38,963 bases of DNA, from NCBI GenBank assembly GCA_026415575.1, contig JAOAGV010000020.1, positions 13,326 through 52,288 on the forward strand. Reading direction: 5' to 3'. The notes below the pieces were generated by a model. That model saw only the letters and a program-made list of their open reading frames with translations. It had not been told where the DNA came from and ran no database searches. Position 1 is the stretch's first letter. Each line of letters starts with the position of its first letter. Below, piece by piece: positions 7,330-15,877 of the stretch. The DNA is from Candidatus Sumerlaeia bacterium. GTDB lineage: Bacteria; Sumerlaeota; Sumerlaeia; JADFCW01. The position numbers and the translations under genes are program-made.

Positions 7330-8633
7330 CGGATTCTCTCGAGAGCCCATTTGACCGCCTCGCCGACATCGGCACAGACGGAATCGGGCCGGGCGGAAAA
7401 CTTGCCGTCGCGGCCCCCCTGCCCTGTTAGGACCAGCGCAGTGGGAAGACCCAGCCGCCGGCCCGTTTCGACATCGCGCGTGGTGTCGCCGATCAATACC
7501 GAATGTGCAAGATCAATGTTTAGCTCGCGCGCGGCCTGCACCAGCAAGGCACCGCCCGGCTTGCGGCATTCGCACTCGATCTTCAGCGCCGCCACTTCTC
7601 CCGGATAGCCCCGGCGCGGATGGTGCGGACAATAATAAATGCCGTCGAGTGTGGCGCCGTGTTCGGCGAGAAGCATCTCCATCCGGCCGTGAATATGCTC
7701 CAATTGCTCATACGTGCATAGGCCCTGTGCAACGACCGGCTGGTTGGTGACGACAACGGCCAGAGCGTCGCTTTGGTTGACCTTTCGGACGGCCTCGGCG
7801 GCGCCGGCCAGAAGCCGCATGTCCTCGACCCTGTGGAGAAACGGAACATGTTCGCAGAGCGTCCCGTCGCGATCAAAGAAGACAGCCGGCAGGGCGTGCT
7901 CGCGGTGGCGGCGGGCGATGCGGCCCGCTTGCCAGTCGTGGCGGACGGCGGCCAGCCGCGCCGGTGTGCCGATGTCTTTGAGATACTCGCGCGTGCGATA
8001 GCCGAACAGCGGCAAACCGGCGGCCTGTGCGGCGGGAAAGACCTCGCGCATGAAATCGCACACACCGTCGGGAATGTGTGCGGCCGCACGGTGCGACACG
8101 ACATAGAGCGCGGCGTTGCCCAGATTGCGCCACTGCGGTGCGGGCGGATGCGGTTTGCGGTGAAATGCACGGATTCGTCCGTCGGCGTCCAGCTCGACCA
8201 GGTCGCTGTCCTGCGGGTGGTCGCTGGGATGAACGACCAGAGTCGCGGCTGCGTTGTGTTGGCGATGAAATTCCGCCAGCGCTTCGAGGTCCATGTTCAC
8301 CATCACATCGCCATACAGGACAAGGAAGGGATCGCCGATTCGGTCGAGCAGGGGGCGAATCCCGCCGGCGGTTCCCATGGGTTTGGATTCCGTGTGATAT
8401 TCGAGCGTGATCCCGAGCGCCCTGCCCGAACCGAGCCGCTCGCGGAACGCCGGAAGGTCCCTCTCGCGAACGGTCAAGTGGATCTTGGTCACCCCGTATT
8501 GTTGGAGCAGGCGGATTTGATGCTCGATCACCGGCCGGCCGCCCACGTCCAGCAACGCCTTGGGCATGGCGCGCGAGACCGCGCGGATCCGTTCGCCCGC
8601 CCCGCCTGCTACGATGACTGCCGGCAGGTTCAT
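7326..8633 (-). CDS. Sugar-1-phosphate nucleotidyltransferase fused to GmhB-type HAD phosphatase
   Basis: Two enzymes are fused in 435 aa. Residues 1-235 are a sugar nucleotidyltransferase: a variant of the GGxGxRxxPxT...PK signature around residues 10-33, an LYGD metal site near 106-109, and a late I-G-T-P-A-R-L segment. Residues 248-435 are a HAD phosphatase of the GmhB group: DRDGTL (254-259), TNQ (296-298), a zinc-binding cluster (C335, H337, C354, C356), RKP (357-359) and IGDTTRD (381-387). In D-glycero-D-manno-heptose synthesis GmhB removes the 7-phosphate and an HddC-type enzyme then adds the nucleotide, so the fusion could carry out two consecutive steps towards an NDP-heptose. The heptose substrate is inferred. 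ATGA overlaps join it to both neighbours. Confidence 0.9.
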   Translation of the reverse strand: MNLPAVIVAGGAGERIRAVSRAMPKALLDVGGRPVIEHQIRLLQQYGVTKIHLTVRERDLPAFRERLGSGRALGITLEYHTESKPMGTAGGIRPLLDRIGDPFLVLYGDVMVNMDLEALAEFHRQHNAAATLVVHPSDHPQDSDLVELDADGRIRAFHRKPHPPAPQWRNLGNAALYVVSHRAAAHIPDGVCDFMREVFPAAQAAGLPLFGYRTREYLKDIGTPARLAAVRHDWQAGRIARRHREHALPAVFFDRDGTLCEHVPFLHRVEDMRLLAGAAEAVRKVNQSDALAVVVTNQPVVAQGLCTYEQLEHIHGRMEMLLAEHGATLDGIYYCPHHPRRGYPGEVAALKIECECRKPGGALLVQAARELNIDLAHSVLIGDTTRDVETGRRLGLPTALVLTGQGGRDGKFSARPDSVCADVGEAVKWALERIR

Positions 8634-9601
8634 GGCGCGGACGCTCCGGGGTTTGCAGGCGGCTGCGCGCGCATCAAGTCACGGACGGCGGCGCGGATGG
8701 CCTCTTCGGCCGTGTGGCGCGGTTTCCAGCCCAGCGAGCGGATCTTGCGCGCGTCGTAGCGAAAATGCGTGATGTCGCCCAACCAGCCGCCCGCCTCGCC
8801 GGTATATTCAATGCGTGCGCCGGCCAGTCCCATTTCGTCAGCGACGATGCGGGCGATCTCGCCCACCGACAGGGTCTCTTCGCCGCCGAGATTAAACAGG
8901 TTGACCCGCTCGTGCGAATGTTCCCACCCCAGCATCATACCGTCTATCACGTCCTTGACGTGCGCGTAGGGTTTGCTCTGGCGGCCGTCGCCGAACACGA
9001 CCAGCCGCGTCGGATCCTGTTTCAACCGATGGACAAAATCATATACGCAGCCGTGCGTCAGGCGCTCGCCCACGACGTTGGGCAGGCGGAAAATCCACAC
9101 CGAAATTCCATGCATTGCGGCATGGGCGCAGAGAAACGCTTCCGAGGCCAGCTTGGCCGCGCCGTAAAACGACGCCGGACACATCGGCCCGGTGGTCTCG
9201 CTCAGCGGCGCTTCATGGGCGCCATACACTGTCGAGGAAGACGGAAAAATGATCTCGCGCACGCCGAACCGCCGCGCGCAGTCGGCCACGTGAAAAGTGG
9301 TCAGGAATGTTTGCCGCAGGTCCAGATCGGTTTGCTCGCTGCCTTTGCGAATGTCCGAATTGGCGGCCATGTGGAAGACCGCTTCGTAGCGTTCGCGTGC
9401 GAACAGGGCACTCAGCGCTTCGACATCAAGAAGATCGGCTTGGATAAATCGAAAGGCCCGGTTGTCGAGGTGATGGGCGATGTGCTCGACCCGCCCCAGC
9501 GACAAATTGTCGAGCGCATGAACCTCGTCGCCCCACGCCAGCAAGTGATCGCACAGGTGGCTTCCGATAAACCCGGCGCCGCCGGTCACAAGGATTTTCA
9601 T
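8630..9601 (-). CDS. NAD-dependent nucleotide-sugar epimerase/dehydratase (extended SDR)
   Basis: The 323-aa product is an extended short-chain dehydrogenase. The NAD-binding G-G-A-G-F-I-G loop is at residues 7-13, the D-N-L-S acidic turn at about 31-34, the catalytic SSST at 121-124, and the Y-x-x-x-K pair is Tyr146/Lys150. It resembles UDP-glucose 4-epimerase-like and ADP-heptose-epimerase-like members, and probably epimerises or otherwise changes the nucleotide sugar made by the fusion protein encoded next. Its stop and the next gene's start share ATGA, and its own start overlaps the phosphodiesterase gene in the same way. The exact substrate is not determined. Confidence 0.9.
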   Translation of the reverse strand: MKILVTGGAGFIGSHLCDHLLAWGDEVHALDNLSLGRVEHIAHHLDNRAFRFIQADLLDVEALSALFARERYEAVFHMAANSDIRKGSEQTDLDLRQTFLTTFHVADCARRFGVREIIFPSSSTVYGAHEAPLSETTGPMCPASFYGAAKLASEAFLCAHAAMHGISVWIFRLPNVVGERLTHGCVYDFVHRLKQDPTRLVVFGDGRQSKPYAHVKDVIDGMMLGWEHSHERVNLFNLGGEETLSVGEIARIVADEMGLAGARIEYTGEAGGWLGDITHFRYDARKIRSLGWKPRHTAEEAIRAAVRDLMRAQPPANPGASAP

Positions 9602-10896
9602 GGCAGCATAATCTCCATTACGCGGCGGCCGACATCGCGGATGGTTGCTTCATCGCCGCGCAGGATTCCTTCGCCGGCGAGAACAAACGCATCGCCGCTG
9701 GTGTGTGTGCCCGCCTGCGACGGCGGAGCGAAAACATCGGTTGTCCGAAACCCGGCGCGCAAATCAAAACCGTCGCGCCCGACGGCAATCAGATCGCAGG
9801 CCAGATCGCGCAGCGGGCCCGGATAGATGTCGCGCGTGCGGACAATGCGGTCAAACACAGCCCCGCCGGTCGCCGGATGGCGCGTTTCGAGCAGTGCGTC
9901 GGCGATGTCCTTCATCAGCGATTCGACCTTGTCAGACTGGACGCAACCGCGGCGCTCGCGTCCGGCCCTGTTGATGAAAATCCGTCCGGGAAGCAGCGAA
10001 AACACGCGCGAGCAATCTGCGACCGGATCGAGATTCATCGTCTCGGCCGGAGTGTATTGAAGAAAACCGAGGTCGCGCAAGAGCGCATTCACATTGACCT
10101 CGCAGTGCGATCGGGCAAAGCCATGATCGGACAGGACCATCCAGTGCGCTGTGTCGGCAACGCGGCAGATCACTTCGCCGGCCAGTTCATCCACAGCGCG
10201 GTAAAACTCCCAGAACGCCGCGTGGTGCGGATGGTTTTCATCGTCGGCGGCATCCCAGAGGAAATGATGAAGACGGTCGGTCTCCATGATGTGCAGTTGA
10301 AAGAAGTCCCACGGTTCGTGTTCGAGCAGCCAGAGCGCCAGATCGCGCCGGCCGGTCAGAGCCTTGTGGAGAGCGGCCAGAAACGGCTCCTTGTCGCCGG
10401 CCTTGCCCAGCGAGGCGTCAACATCCACCACATAATTAATCTCTTGCAGCCGGGCGGCGACATCCGGCCGCACAGCCGCGCGATCGGGCGACGGGCAGAG
10501 AAAGCCCGCGACCACACAACCGCGAATGGCTTCGGGCGGATAGGCGCCCGGCACATTGATCGAGACCGCCGGGCGGCCGCGGTCGCTCAAACGAACCCAG
10601 ACGGGCGCAGCGCGACGATTGCGCGCGGTCGGAATGAACAAATCGCCGGTTTCCGCAATCCGGTCCACAAACCCGAAGATGCCGTGCGTGGCCGGATCGC
10701 TGCCGGTGACAAACGACGTCCATGCGACCGACGAGACGGCGGGCAGCTCGGAGGCGATCTGTTTCATGTCCGCGCGGCGCGCCAGTTCGCGCAAATGGGG
10801 AAGCCTGCCCGACGCCATGCCGCGTTTGAGAAAAGAAAACGGCACGCCGTCAAGGCCGAGAACAAACAAACGCTCAATCGAACCACACTGCGCCAT
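9598..10896 (-). CDS. Type I phosphodiesterase / alkaline-phosphatase superfamily enzyme
   Basis: The 432-aa product has no signal peptide and begins with a metal-binding LGLDGVPF segment (Asp16). It then shows SSVAWTSFVTGSDPATHG, matching the nucleophile region of bacterial type I phosphodiesterases; by comparison with NPP-type enzymes Ser55 is the likely nucleophile. H-I-M-E-T-D-R-L-H-H and SDHGF provide further metal ligands. It would hydrolyse a phosphodiester or phosphoester in the cytoplasm. As first gene of a four-gene run joined by ATGA overlaps it probably works with the nucleotide-sugar enzymes, for instance on a sugar-phosphate or nucleotide intermediate. That link is inferred from context. 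Confidence 0.88.
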   Translation of the reverse strand: MAQCGSIERLFVLGLDGVPFSFLKRGMASGRLPHLRELARRADMKQIASELPAVSSVAWTSFVTGSDPATHGIFGFVDRIAETGDLFIPTARNRRAAPVWVRLSDRGRPAVSINVPGAYPPEAIRGCVVAGFLCPSPDRAAVRPDVAARLQEINYVVDVDASLGKAGDKEPFLAALHKALTGRRDLALWLLEHEPWDFFQLHIMETDRLHHFLWDAADDENHPHHAAFWEFYRAVDELAGEVICRVADTAHWMVLSDHGFARSHCEVNVNALLRDLGFLQYTPAETMNLDPVADCSRVFSLLPGRIFINRAGRERRGCVQSDKVESLMKDIADALLETRHPATGGAVFDRIVRTRDIYPGPLRDLACDLIAVGRDGFDLRAGFRTTDVFAPPSQAGTHTSGDAFVLAGEGILRGDEATIRDVGRRVMEIMLP

Positions 10897-11754
10897 GGAC
10901 TAATCTGACAAAGCTTATTCTGCTTCTATCATTTTTTGGCGCCAGCAGCGAAGAGCTGCAGGCTTGCTGACGGACTGGAGAATCGGTGCGGGGGGCATTG
11001 TTTGGCAAGAATTATCAGTTAAAGCATGAATTGGTTAACAGGCCATCCCCGTCATTACAGCGGCGCGGTGGATATTCGCCCGCAATTTCGCATAATAACA
11101 TGGAGCAGCAATGCGAAAAACCTTTTCCTGGCACATGTTGGCCGACTGATGGATAAGGCTGCGGAAGTTGCAGACTGTCGAAAATCTCATGCACGTTGGA
11201 CGTTGGACAGAACCGGATAAAGGCCCCCTTTTTGGACTGCGCGCAGCCATGCTGCCGCTTTCGTTTTCGACGCCCTTTTATCCACCAAGCGCTTTCCCTT
11301 ACCGCAACCAGTACGCTTGGTTTTCAAGGACGCTTTGGCCGTGAAGTGGTTGCTTTTCCGACAGCCGGAACGCCGAGATTGGATAATGTGTGATAAAAGC
11401 AAAGCGGCAGCAAGGCTGCACGCACTCCAAAGAGGCGGCTCAACCACACTGCCGCGTCGTTCTGGAAAAACGATTCGGATCTCTTCATACGGTTGTAAAA
11501 TCCTCGCTTGCACCAGAGCCCCAGCGCACCCGCACGCTTGCAACCCAAGCAGTTCGGAAAAAATGCGGAATAACGCGTTTCTGCTCCCATTGATCACTAT
11601 GCCGTACAAAATCCAATCCGTTTGCCGAAATGTTTCGCGATCGGTTCTTGACTCACAAAACAGTTGACCGGTTTGCAAACAATCCAATGGACTTTCTTAC
11701 GGCTGGATGAATGTGCGGAGAAATACCAGCAAGGGTTCAACGGAGGGATTTCAA
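10897..11754 (+). other. Divergent intergenic region holding repeat element A
   Basis: 858 bases separate the divergent phosphodiesterase and peroxiredoxin genes. A perfect GCAGC-gaaga-GCTGC stem-loop lies at 10945-10959, 49 bases upstream of the phosphodiesterase start, and could be an operator or leader hairpin. Two tandem ACGTTGG units occur at 11193-11206. Repeat element A fills 11228-11432. Open frames of 60-170 codons across the region read through the repeat palindromes, lack ribosome sites and are not credible genes. Confidence 0.7.
11228..11432 (+). repeat. Palindrome-bounded repeat element, copy A
   Basis: The left arm (about 11231-11263) reads TTTGGACTG, then CAGCCATGCTG, then CCGCTTT. 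The right arm (11400-11432) is its inverted counterpart, AAAGCGGCAGC then ACTCCAAAG. The interior has an ACCAAGCG (11284-11291)/CGCTTGGT (11314-11321) stem and a GGACGCTTT motif also found in copy D. This copy is about 60 bases longer than the other three. Orientation is the same as copy D. Confidence 0.8.
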
Positions 11755-12420
11755 ATGATGGACGACAGACGCCGGATACAAAGTGTGGGTTTTAGAGTTT
11801 GGGTTGTGGCGTGCGCGGCGCTTGCAGCGTTCGCCGGCCGTCCTACTGCCGGACATGCGGGGCAACAGGTTGGGCCGCCAACATCGCCGTCTGCATTGGC
11901 GCACAGCGCAACGCAATCCACCACTGGAGGGGCGATCATGATTGAGCCGGGCAGCAACAAGGTGAAGGTGGGCGACCGCGCGCCAAATTTTACGCTCCCG
12001 ACACAGTCGGGCGGCACGCTGACGCTCAAGGAGTTCGAGGGCAAAAAGGCCGTGGTCCTTTTCTTCTATCCTGCCAACGACACACCCGTCTGCACAGCCG
12101 AAGCGTGTTCGTTCCGCGACCGCTATGATGCCTTTCGGCGCGCCGGCGCCGAGGTCATCGGTGTTTCCGCCAACTCGGTGGCGTCGCACAAGCGCTTCGC
12201 CGAGCGCCACAATCTCCCCTTCCATCTGGTCAGCGACGAAGGCAAGCAGTTGCGTAAACGCTACGGCGTCCCGAAAACGCTGTTCTTTCTCGACGGTCGC
12301 GTGACCTATGTCATAGATAAAAAAGGTATCGTGCGCTACCGCTTCTCGTCGCAGTTTCGGCCGGCGGCCCATGTCCGGCGCACCCTGAAGATTCTCGAAC
12401 AAATCCAAAATGAGCCCTGA
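11755..12420 (+). CDS. Exported PrxQ/BCP-type peroxiredoxin
   Basis: The 221-aa form starts at 11755 behind GGAGGG (11742-11747). Its N-terminus is a signal peptide: basic n-region, hydrophobic core at about residues 14-28, and a likely cleavage after AGHA. The AhpC/TSA thioredoxin fold begins at about residue 67. TPVCTAEAC contains the peroxidatic Cys113 and, five residues on, Cys118, the spacing of two-Cys alpha-type PrxQ/BCP enzymes, which reduce hydroperoxides with thioredoxin. Family members are usually 150-160 aa and cytosolic, so the exported form is unusual. A second ATG at 11938 with its own ribosome site would give a 160-aa form without signal peptide. Confidence 0.92.
   Translation: MMDDRRRIQSVGFRVWVVACAALAAFAGRPTAGHAGQQVGPPTSPSALAHSATQSTTGGAIMIEPGSNKVKVGDRAPNFTLPTQSGGTLTLKEFEGKKAVVLFFYPANDTPVCTAEACSFRDRYDAFRRAGAEVIGVSANSVASHKRFAERHNLPFHLVSDEGKQLRKRYGVPKTLFFLDGRVTYVIDKKGIVRYRFSSQFRPAAHVRRTLKILEQIQNEP
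11926..11940 (+). promoter_or_regulatory. Internal ribosome site and start for a cytosolic peroxiredoxin form
   Basis: GGAGGGG at 11926-11932 is followed five bases later by ATG 11938-11940 in the peroxiredoxin frame. Translation here would yield MIEPGSNKVKVGD and the complete catalytic domain without the signal peptide. The match to the consensus is as good as that before the upstream start. Confidence 0.5.
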
Positions 12421-12422
12421 TT

Positions 12423-12458
12423 ACAGGCGCGCAACTCTTTGACTGCGCATCCTCCTGT
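12423..12458 (+). terminator. Hairpin between convergent peroxiredoxin and metallopeptidase genes
   Basis: ACAGG (12423-12427) pairs with CCTGT (12454-12458), and inside it GCGCA (12429-12433) pairs with TGCGC (12444-12448). It begins three bases after the peroxiredoxin stop and ends 13 bases before the stop of the opposite gene, a position suited to a shared terminator. There is no T tract on the plus strand, so the call is weak. Confidence 0.35.
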
Positions 12459-12471
12459 CGAACCCAACCAC

Positions 12472-15400
12472 CTATTTGTTTTTCGTCGCAGTAGGAGCGC
12501 GGTAAGTATTTGCAAAAGGATTGTACCCGTGAGGCGGACCGCTGATGGTGGACTTGGGCGTTGGCGTGGGCGGCGGATCATACTGCTCGTCTATGCGCAA
12601 GATGGCACCCACGGGACGGGGCGTATAGTAGAATGTGAACCATTTTGCCTTGATCCGCTCGCCGGCGAGAATGCGCTTCCATTCGGGCACGCTGGATTCC
12701 AGAAGGATCAGCTCGTCTTTTGCGCCGGTGGGTTTGTAGATCGTGAACTCGGTGATTCGCTTGATATTCGGAATATCCACGCCCTCGATGATCATTTTGA
12801 CGCCGCGCATCATGTCGTAGTCGCACTGATAGATGGTCGGCTTGGCCTTCGGATTGGTGTAAGTGACTTCAATGCGCAGGGCAAAGCTGTTAACGGCTTT
12901 GTATTTTTTCAGCTGCTCCTCGATGAACGCCTTCGGCATCGGAGGTTTGTTCCAGACAATCTGTCCGATCGCGGAAACAGGAATCTGGATTTCGAACGGC
13001 TCGCTCCACGGGCCGTAAATTTTCTGGCCGGCGTGGGCGACTTCGCGAAACCGCAGTGTGGCAAAGATAATACCGTTGTCGTTGGGCTTGAGTTTGGTGG
13101 TAATTTGTTCGAGCGGATATTCGACGCGCGGAACGCAGCTCAGATTGGTCTGTATGGGTTCGCCACCGTCTTTGGCTTCCATCAACAACTGAAGCCCTTG
13201 CACATAAGGTCCCATGCCGGGCGGTTCGGGAGCGGTCTGCAGCGGGGTCTTGGGAAAATCAATCTGAAGGTTCTCTTCCGTCAATGTTGCCTGCGGCGCT
13301 TTGGGCGGCAGCATGAAATACACATCGGTGGCCATGGGTCCTTTGCCCGCCGCCGGCGTGGGCGAGGGCGAAATGTATACCTCGGTGCGCTGCAGGACGA
13401 TGGACAGCGTTTGCTTGGGCCCAATCGGCGGAATCCGGAACGCCACCGGCAAACCGGCCTTGATTGCTCTCCACTCTTTCAGGTTGATGGACCATGTGAT
13501 GTCGGTCGCTTCCGTGAATCCGCTGGAGTCGCGAAGCACGGCCACGCTTTCGGGCGTGAGGACATCTTTGAAATCCTCGCCGCCGGCGCTAATGCGCACC
13601 CCCGGAGCCGAAAGCGGCGCGGCCTTGTCGAATCGCCAAGAGCAGTAGGGCTTTCCGGGCGTTAGCCTGTAGTTCGCTCCGAGGAACACAACCTGTGGTG
13701 CGATGATGTGGGCGAACCGGCGGAAGTCTTCGCAGAACACATTCGGGTCATTCGAGGTAACGCGATAGAGGCTTGCAATGGTTCCGCCGCGGAACGCAGC
13801 GAAGTCTTCGAGCAGCTTCGGCAGAAACGAAGCGGGGTTTTGGCTGTAGTATTTTTGCCGAAGGTATTCGACGAAATGCGACACATCATAGCCGTGCTGC
13901 TGGGTGCGTTTGCGGTCGCTGTCGCTGAAATCGAGCGGATCGAAAAACCCGTGCAAACCGCGCGCGGTGTAGTCCCACGATTCCGCCCACCCGCGCGCCA
14001 GATAGTCTCTGCCGCCTTCGGCTTCGAGCAGAAGCGCCGTGGCTTCGGCAAACCACAGCTGTCCCGGCGTTTCGACAAACGTGTAGGCCGATTGAACCAG
14101 ATGGAAATACTCATGCAGCGCCGTCGTTTTCAGCGAGTCCATTGCCCGTTTCTGTTCGGCATTCATGGCGGCCGGTAGCGCGTCGGGCACCTTCGTGCCG
14201 TCAATGACCAGAAACGCGCGGGTGGTCCAAGCGTTGCGGGCCTCGCCATAAAGATTGGGACCGAGCGATTGTGCCTGAACGAAGACTTCGGGTGTCCACT
14301 CGACGCCGGCCATCCCCGGCGCGCGGAAGTTGCGCTCTTTGCAATAGTCCACCGCCAAGTCGAGTGCGCGCACGACATTGGCGGCCCGAACCGGAAGAAA
14401 CTTGTTCAGAATAAACTCTTCGCTGTCCATTTCCGCCTTGATGGCCTTGTATTGCGGATCGTTGAACATGGCTTTGGCGACTTCGGCGGCGGCGTAGGCA
14501 TTCGGCGACTTTGCAATCGCGTATTTTTGAACGAGAACGTCAAGGCGCTTACGGCAGTCCTCGATCGCTTTCGGGTCGGCCGGCTTCCAGTCGGCCGGGT
14601 AGAACAAAACATAGCGGGGTGCACCGGGTTTCCACCATTGACTGGCGTAGCCATCTTTCCCCGGTGACTGCGGATAGTCGGCAATCTCGCTGTCAAACAC
14701 ACCGTAGTATTGGCCGAGAGCGATGGTCGCAAGCAGCAGCACATTGAGAAATGCGCCGTTGTGCCGAATCTCGCAGCGCAACTTCGATCCTTCGCGCTGC
14801 GACTGCAAGAGGCGCAAGCGACCGTTACCGTCCAGATAGGCGAGGTGCGATTGCTCCCACAGGGTTGGGTCCACGCCCAAGTCGGCAAGATCGAACTCCA
14901 CGGTTACCGGCGCGGCGAAACGCTCGTCGGCCGTCATGCCGCAATTCAGATCAAATCCGCCCATCGGCAGAATGCCGGCCTTGGCATATTTGGGGTATAG
15001 AGCGTTGATGCGGTTGGCGGGCAGGGGTTGCGCCGAGAAACGCCGCGGTTTGTCGAGTGCATTTTCGGCGGCGACCACCCGAAGGCCCTTGGCCGGAGAT
15101 ACATTCACGGCCGCAACGCCGCTCTTGGGCAACGGCGCGGGATTGGCCTTGGCGGGCGCGATTTTCTCGAATGCATGGCTGAGATTGGCGGGCGAAGAAG
15201 CAGGAGAGGTCTTCCCCGAGGAGAGCGCGGCAGCAGTTGCGCCCGTGTCTTTGTTGGCCGCATCGGCGAACACATCAATGTAGCCTTCGGCCGGCGGAGC
15301 GGGCAAGTCCTTGCCGGGGCGGCCAACTGACGGCGGCCGATGCAGCCACGCCTGTTCGTCGTAAAAAGCTTTGATGGCCACTGCCGCAAAACCGCCGACG

Positions 15401-15678
15401 ATGACCATCAGCACCAGACAACCGGGCAGGCAGCCGCGGCGCTTCTTCGGAGGTCGCGGCTGCGGTGAAGACGATCGCGCGGCAGAAGATCCTGTCCGCG
15501 CGGCTTTGCGGCCGTTGCGCAGTGCTTTATCCGTGGATCGGACGCCATCAGGCGGTGTGTCCGGTTCAGCAACGTCCTCGGAGGGTGCGGGTTCGGACGG
15601 GCGCGAAACAGCAGCCCCGCAGGCGCTGCAGAATCTGTCTTCCGGCGCCAGTTTTTTTCCACATGAACTGCAGAACAT
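12472..15678 (-). CDS. Zinc-ribbon membrane protein with gluzincin-like metallopeptidase domain
   Basis: The start at 15678 is preferred to an ATG 21 bases upstream because an AAAGGA ribosome site lies five bases before it. The 1068-aa product begins with a double-CxxC zinc ribbon (C3, C6, C17, C20), then a Pro/Ser/Arg-rich cytoplasmic linker and one membrane helix (about 84-104). About 960 extracytoplasmic residues follow. HEYFH at 522-526 followed 18 residues later by Glu545 (WFAEA) fits the HEXXH-X18-E signature of gluzincin metallopeptidases (the spacing of M1 aminopeptidases). The flanking region has a WAESWDY stretch, and the C-terminal half is beta-rich. It could be a peptidase acting outside the inner membrane with a cytoplasmic zinc-binding sensor or docking module. 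The family as a whole is not recognised. 199 bases separate it from the sulfatase gene upstream on the same strand. Confidence 0.85.
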   Translation of the reverse strand: MFCSSCGKKLAPEDRFCSACGAAVSRPSEPAPSEDVAEPDTPPDGVRSTDKALRNGRKAARTGSSAARSSSPQPRPPKKRRGCLPGCLVLMVIVGGFAAVAIKAFYDEQAWLHRPPSVGRPGKDLPAPPAEGYIDVFADAANKDTGATAAALSSGKTSPASSPANLSHAFEKIAPAKANPAPLPKSGVAAVNVSPAKGLRVVAAENALDKPRRFSAQPLPANRINALYPKYAKAGILPMGGFDLNCGMTADERFAAPVTVEFDLADLGVDPTLWEQSHLAYLDGNGRLRLLQSQREGSKLRCEIRHNGAFLNVLLLATIALGQYYGVFDSEIADYPQSPGKDGYASQWWKPGAPRYVLFYPADWKPADPKAIEDCRKRLDVLVQKYAIAKSPNAYAAAEVAKAMFNDPQYKAIKAEMDSEEFILNKFLPVRAANVVRALDLAVDYCKERNFRAPGMAGVEWTPEVFVQAQSLGPNLYGEARNAWTTRAFLVIDGTKVPDALPAAMNAEQKRAMDSLKTTALHEYFHLVQSAYTFVETPGQLWFAEATALLLEAEGGRDYLARGWAESWDYTARGLHGFFDPLDFSDSDRKRTQQHGYDVSHFVEYLRQKYYSQNPASFLPKLLEDFAAFRGGTIASLYRVTSNDPNVFCEDFRRFAHIIAPQVVFLGANYRLTPGKPYCSWRFDKAAPLSAPGVRISAGGEDFKDVLTPESVAVLRDSSGFTEATDITWSINLKEWRAIKAGLPVAFRIPPIGPKQTLSIVLQRTEVYISPSPTPAAGKGPMATDVYFMLPPKAPQATLTEENLQIDFPKTPLQTAPEPPGMGPYVQGLQLLMEAKDGGEPIQTNLSCVPRVEYPLEQITTKLKPNDNGIIFATLRFREVAHAGQKIYGPWSEPFEIQIPVSAIGQIVWNKPPMPKAFIEEQLKKYKAVNSFALRIEVTYTNPKAKPTIYQCDYDMMRGVKMIIEGVDIPNIKRITEFTIYKPTGAKDELILLESSVPEWKRILAGERIKAKWFTFYYTPRPVGAILRIDEQYDPPPTPTPKSTISGPPHGYNPFANTYRAPTATKNK

Positions 15679-15877
15679 GAGAATCCTTTCTCGTTGCATA
15701 ATCTATTTTCTTTCCAGCGGCGTCCATCTTACCGGAGAGGTTCAATGCTCTTGGCTTCTTGTTTCTGATTGGGCGAACAGGATTCTCAGGATCTGAGTTC
15801 GATAAACCGCAGAAAAGCTCCCTGCCCTTCAATCATGTAAATTCTGTCCAACCTTTCGCTCTTTTCCGTCCCGCCGG

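Noticed and set aside
11193..11208. Short ACGTTGG tandem as a CRISPR-like array
   Set aside because: Only two adjacent units occur with no spacers.
12439..13665. 408-codon plus-strand frame opposite the metallopeptidase gene
   Set aside because: The opposite strand has a coherent protein with zinc ribbon, membrane helix and HEXXH; this frame has no recognisable domain.
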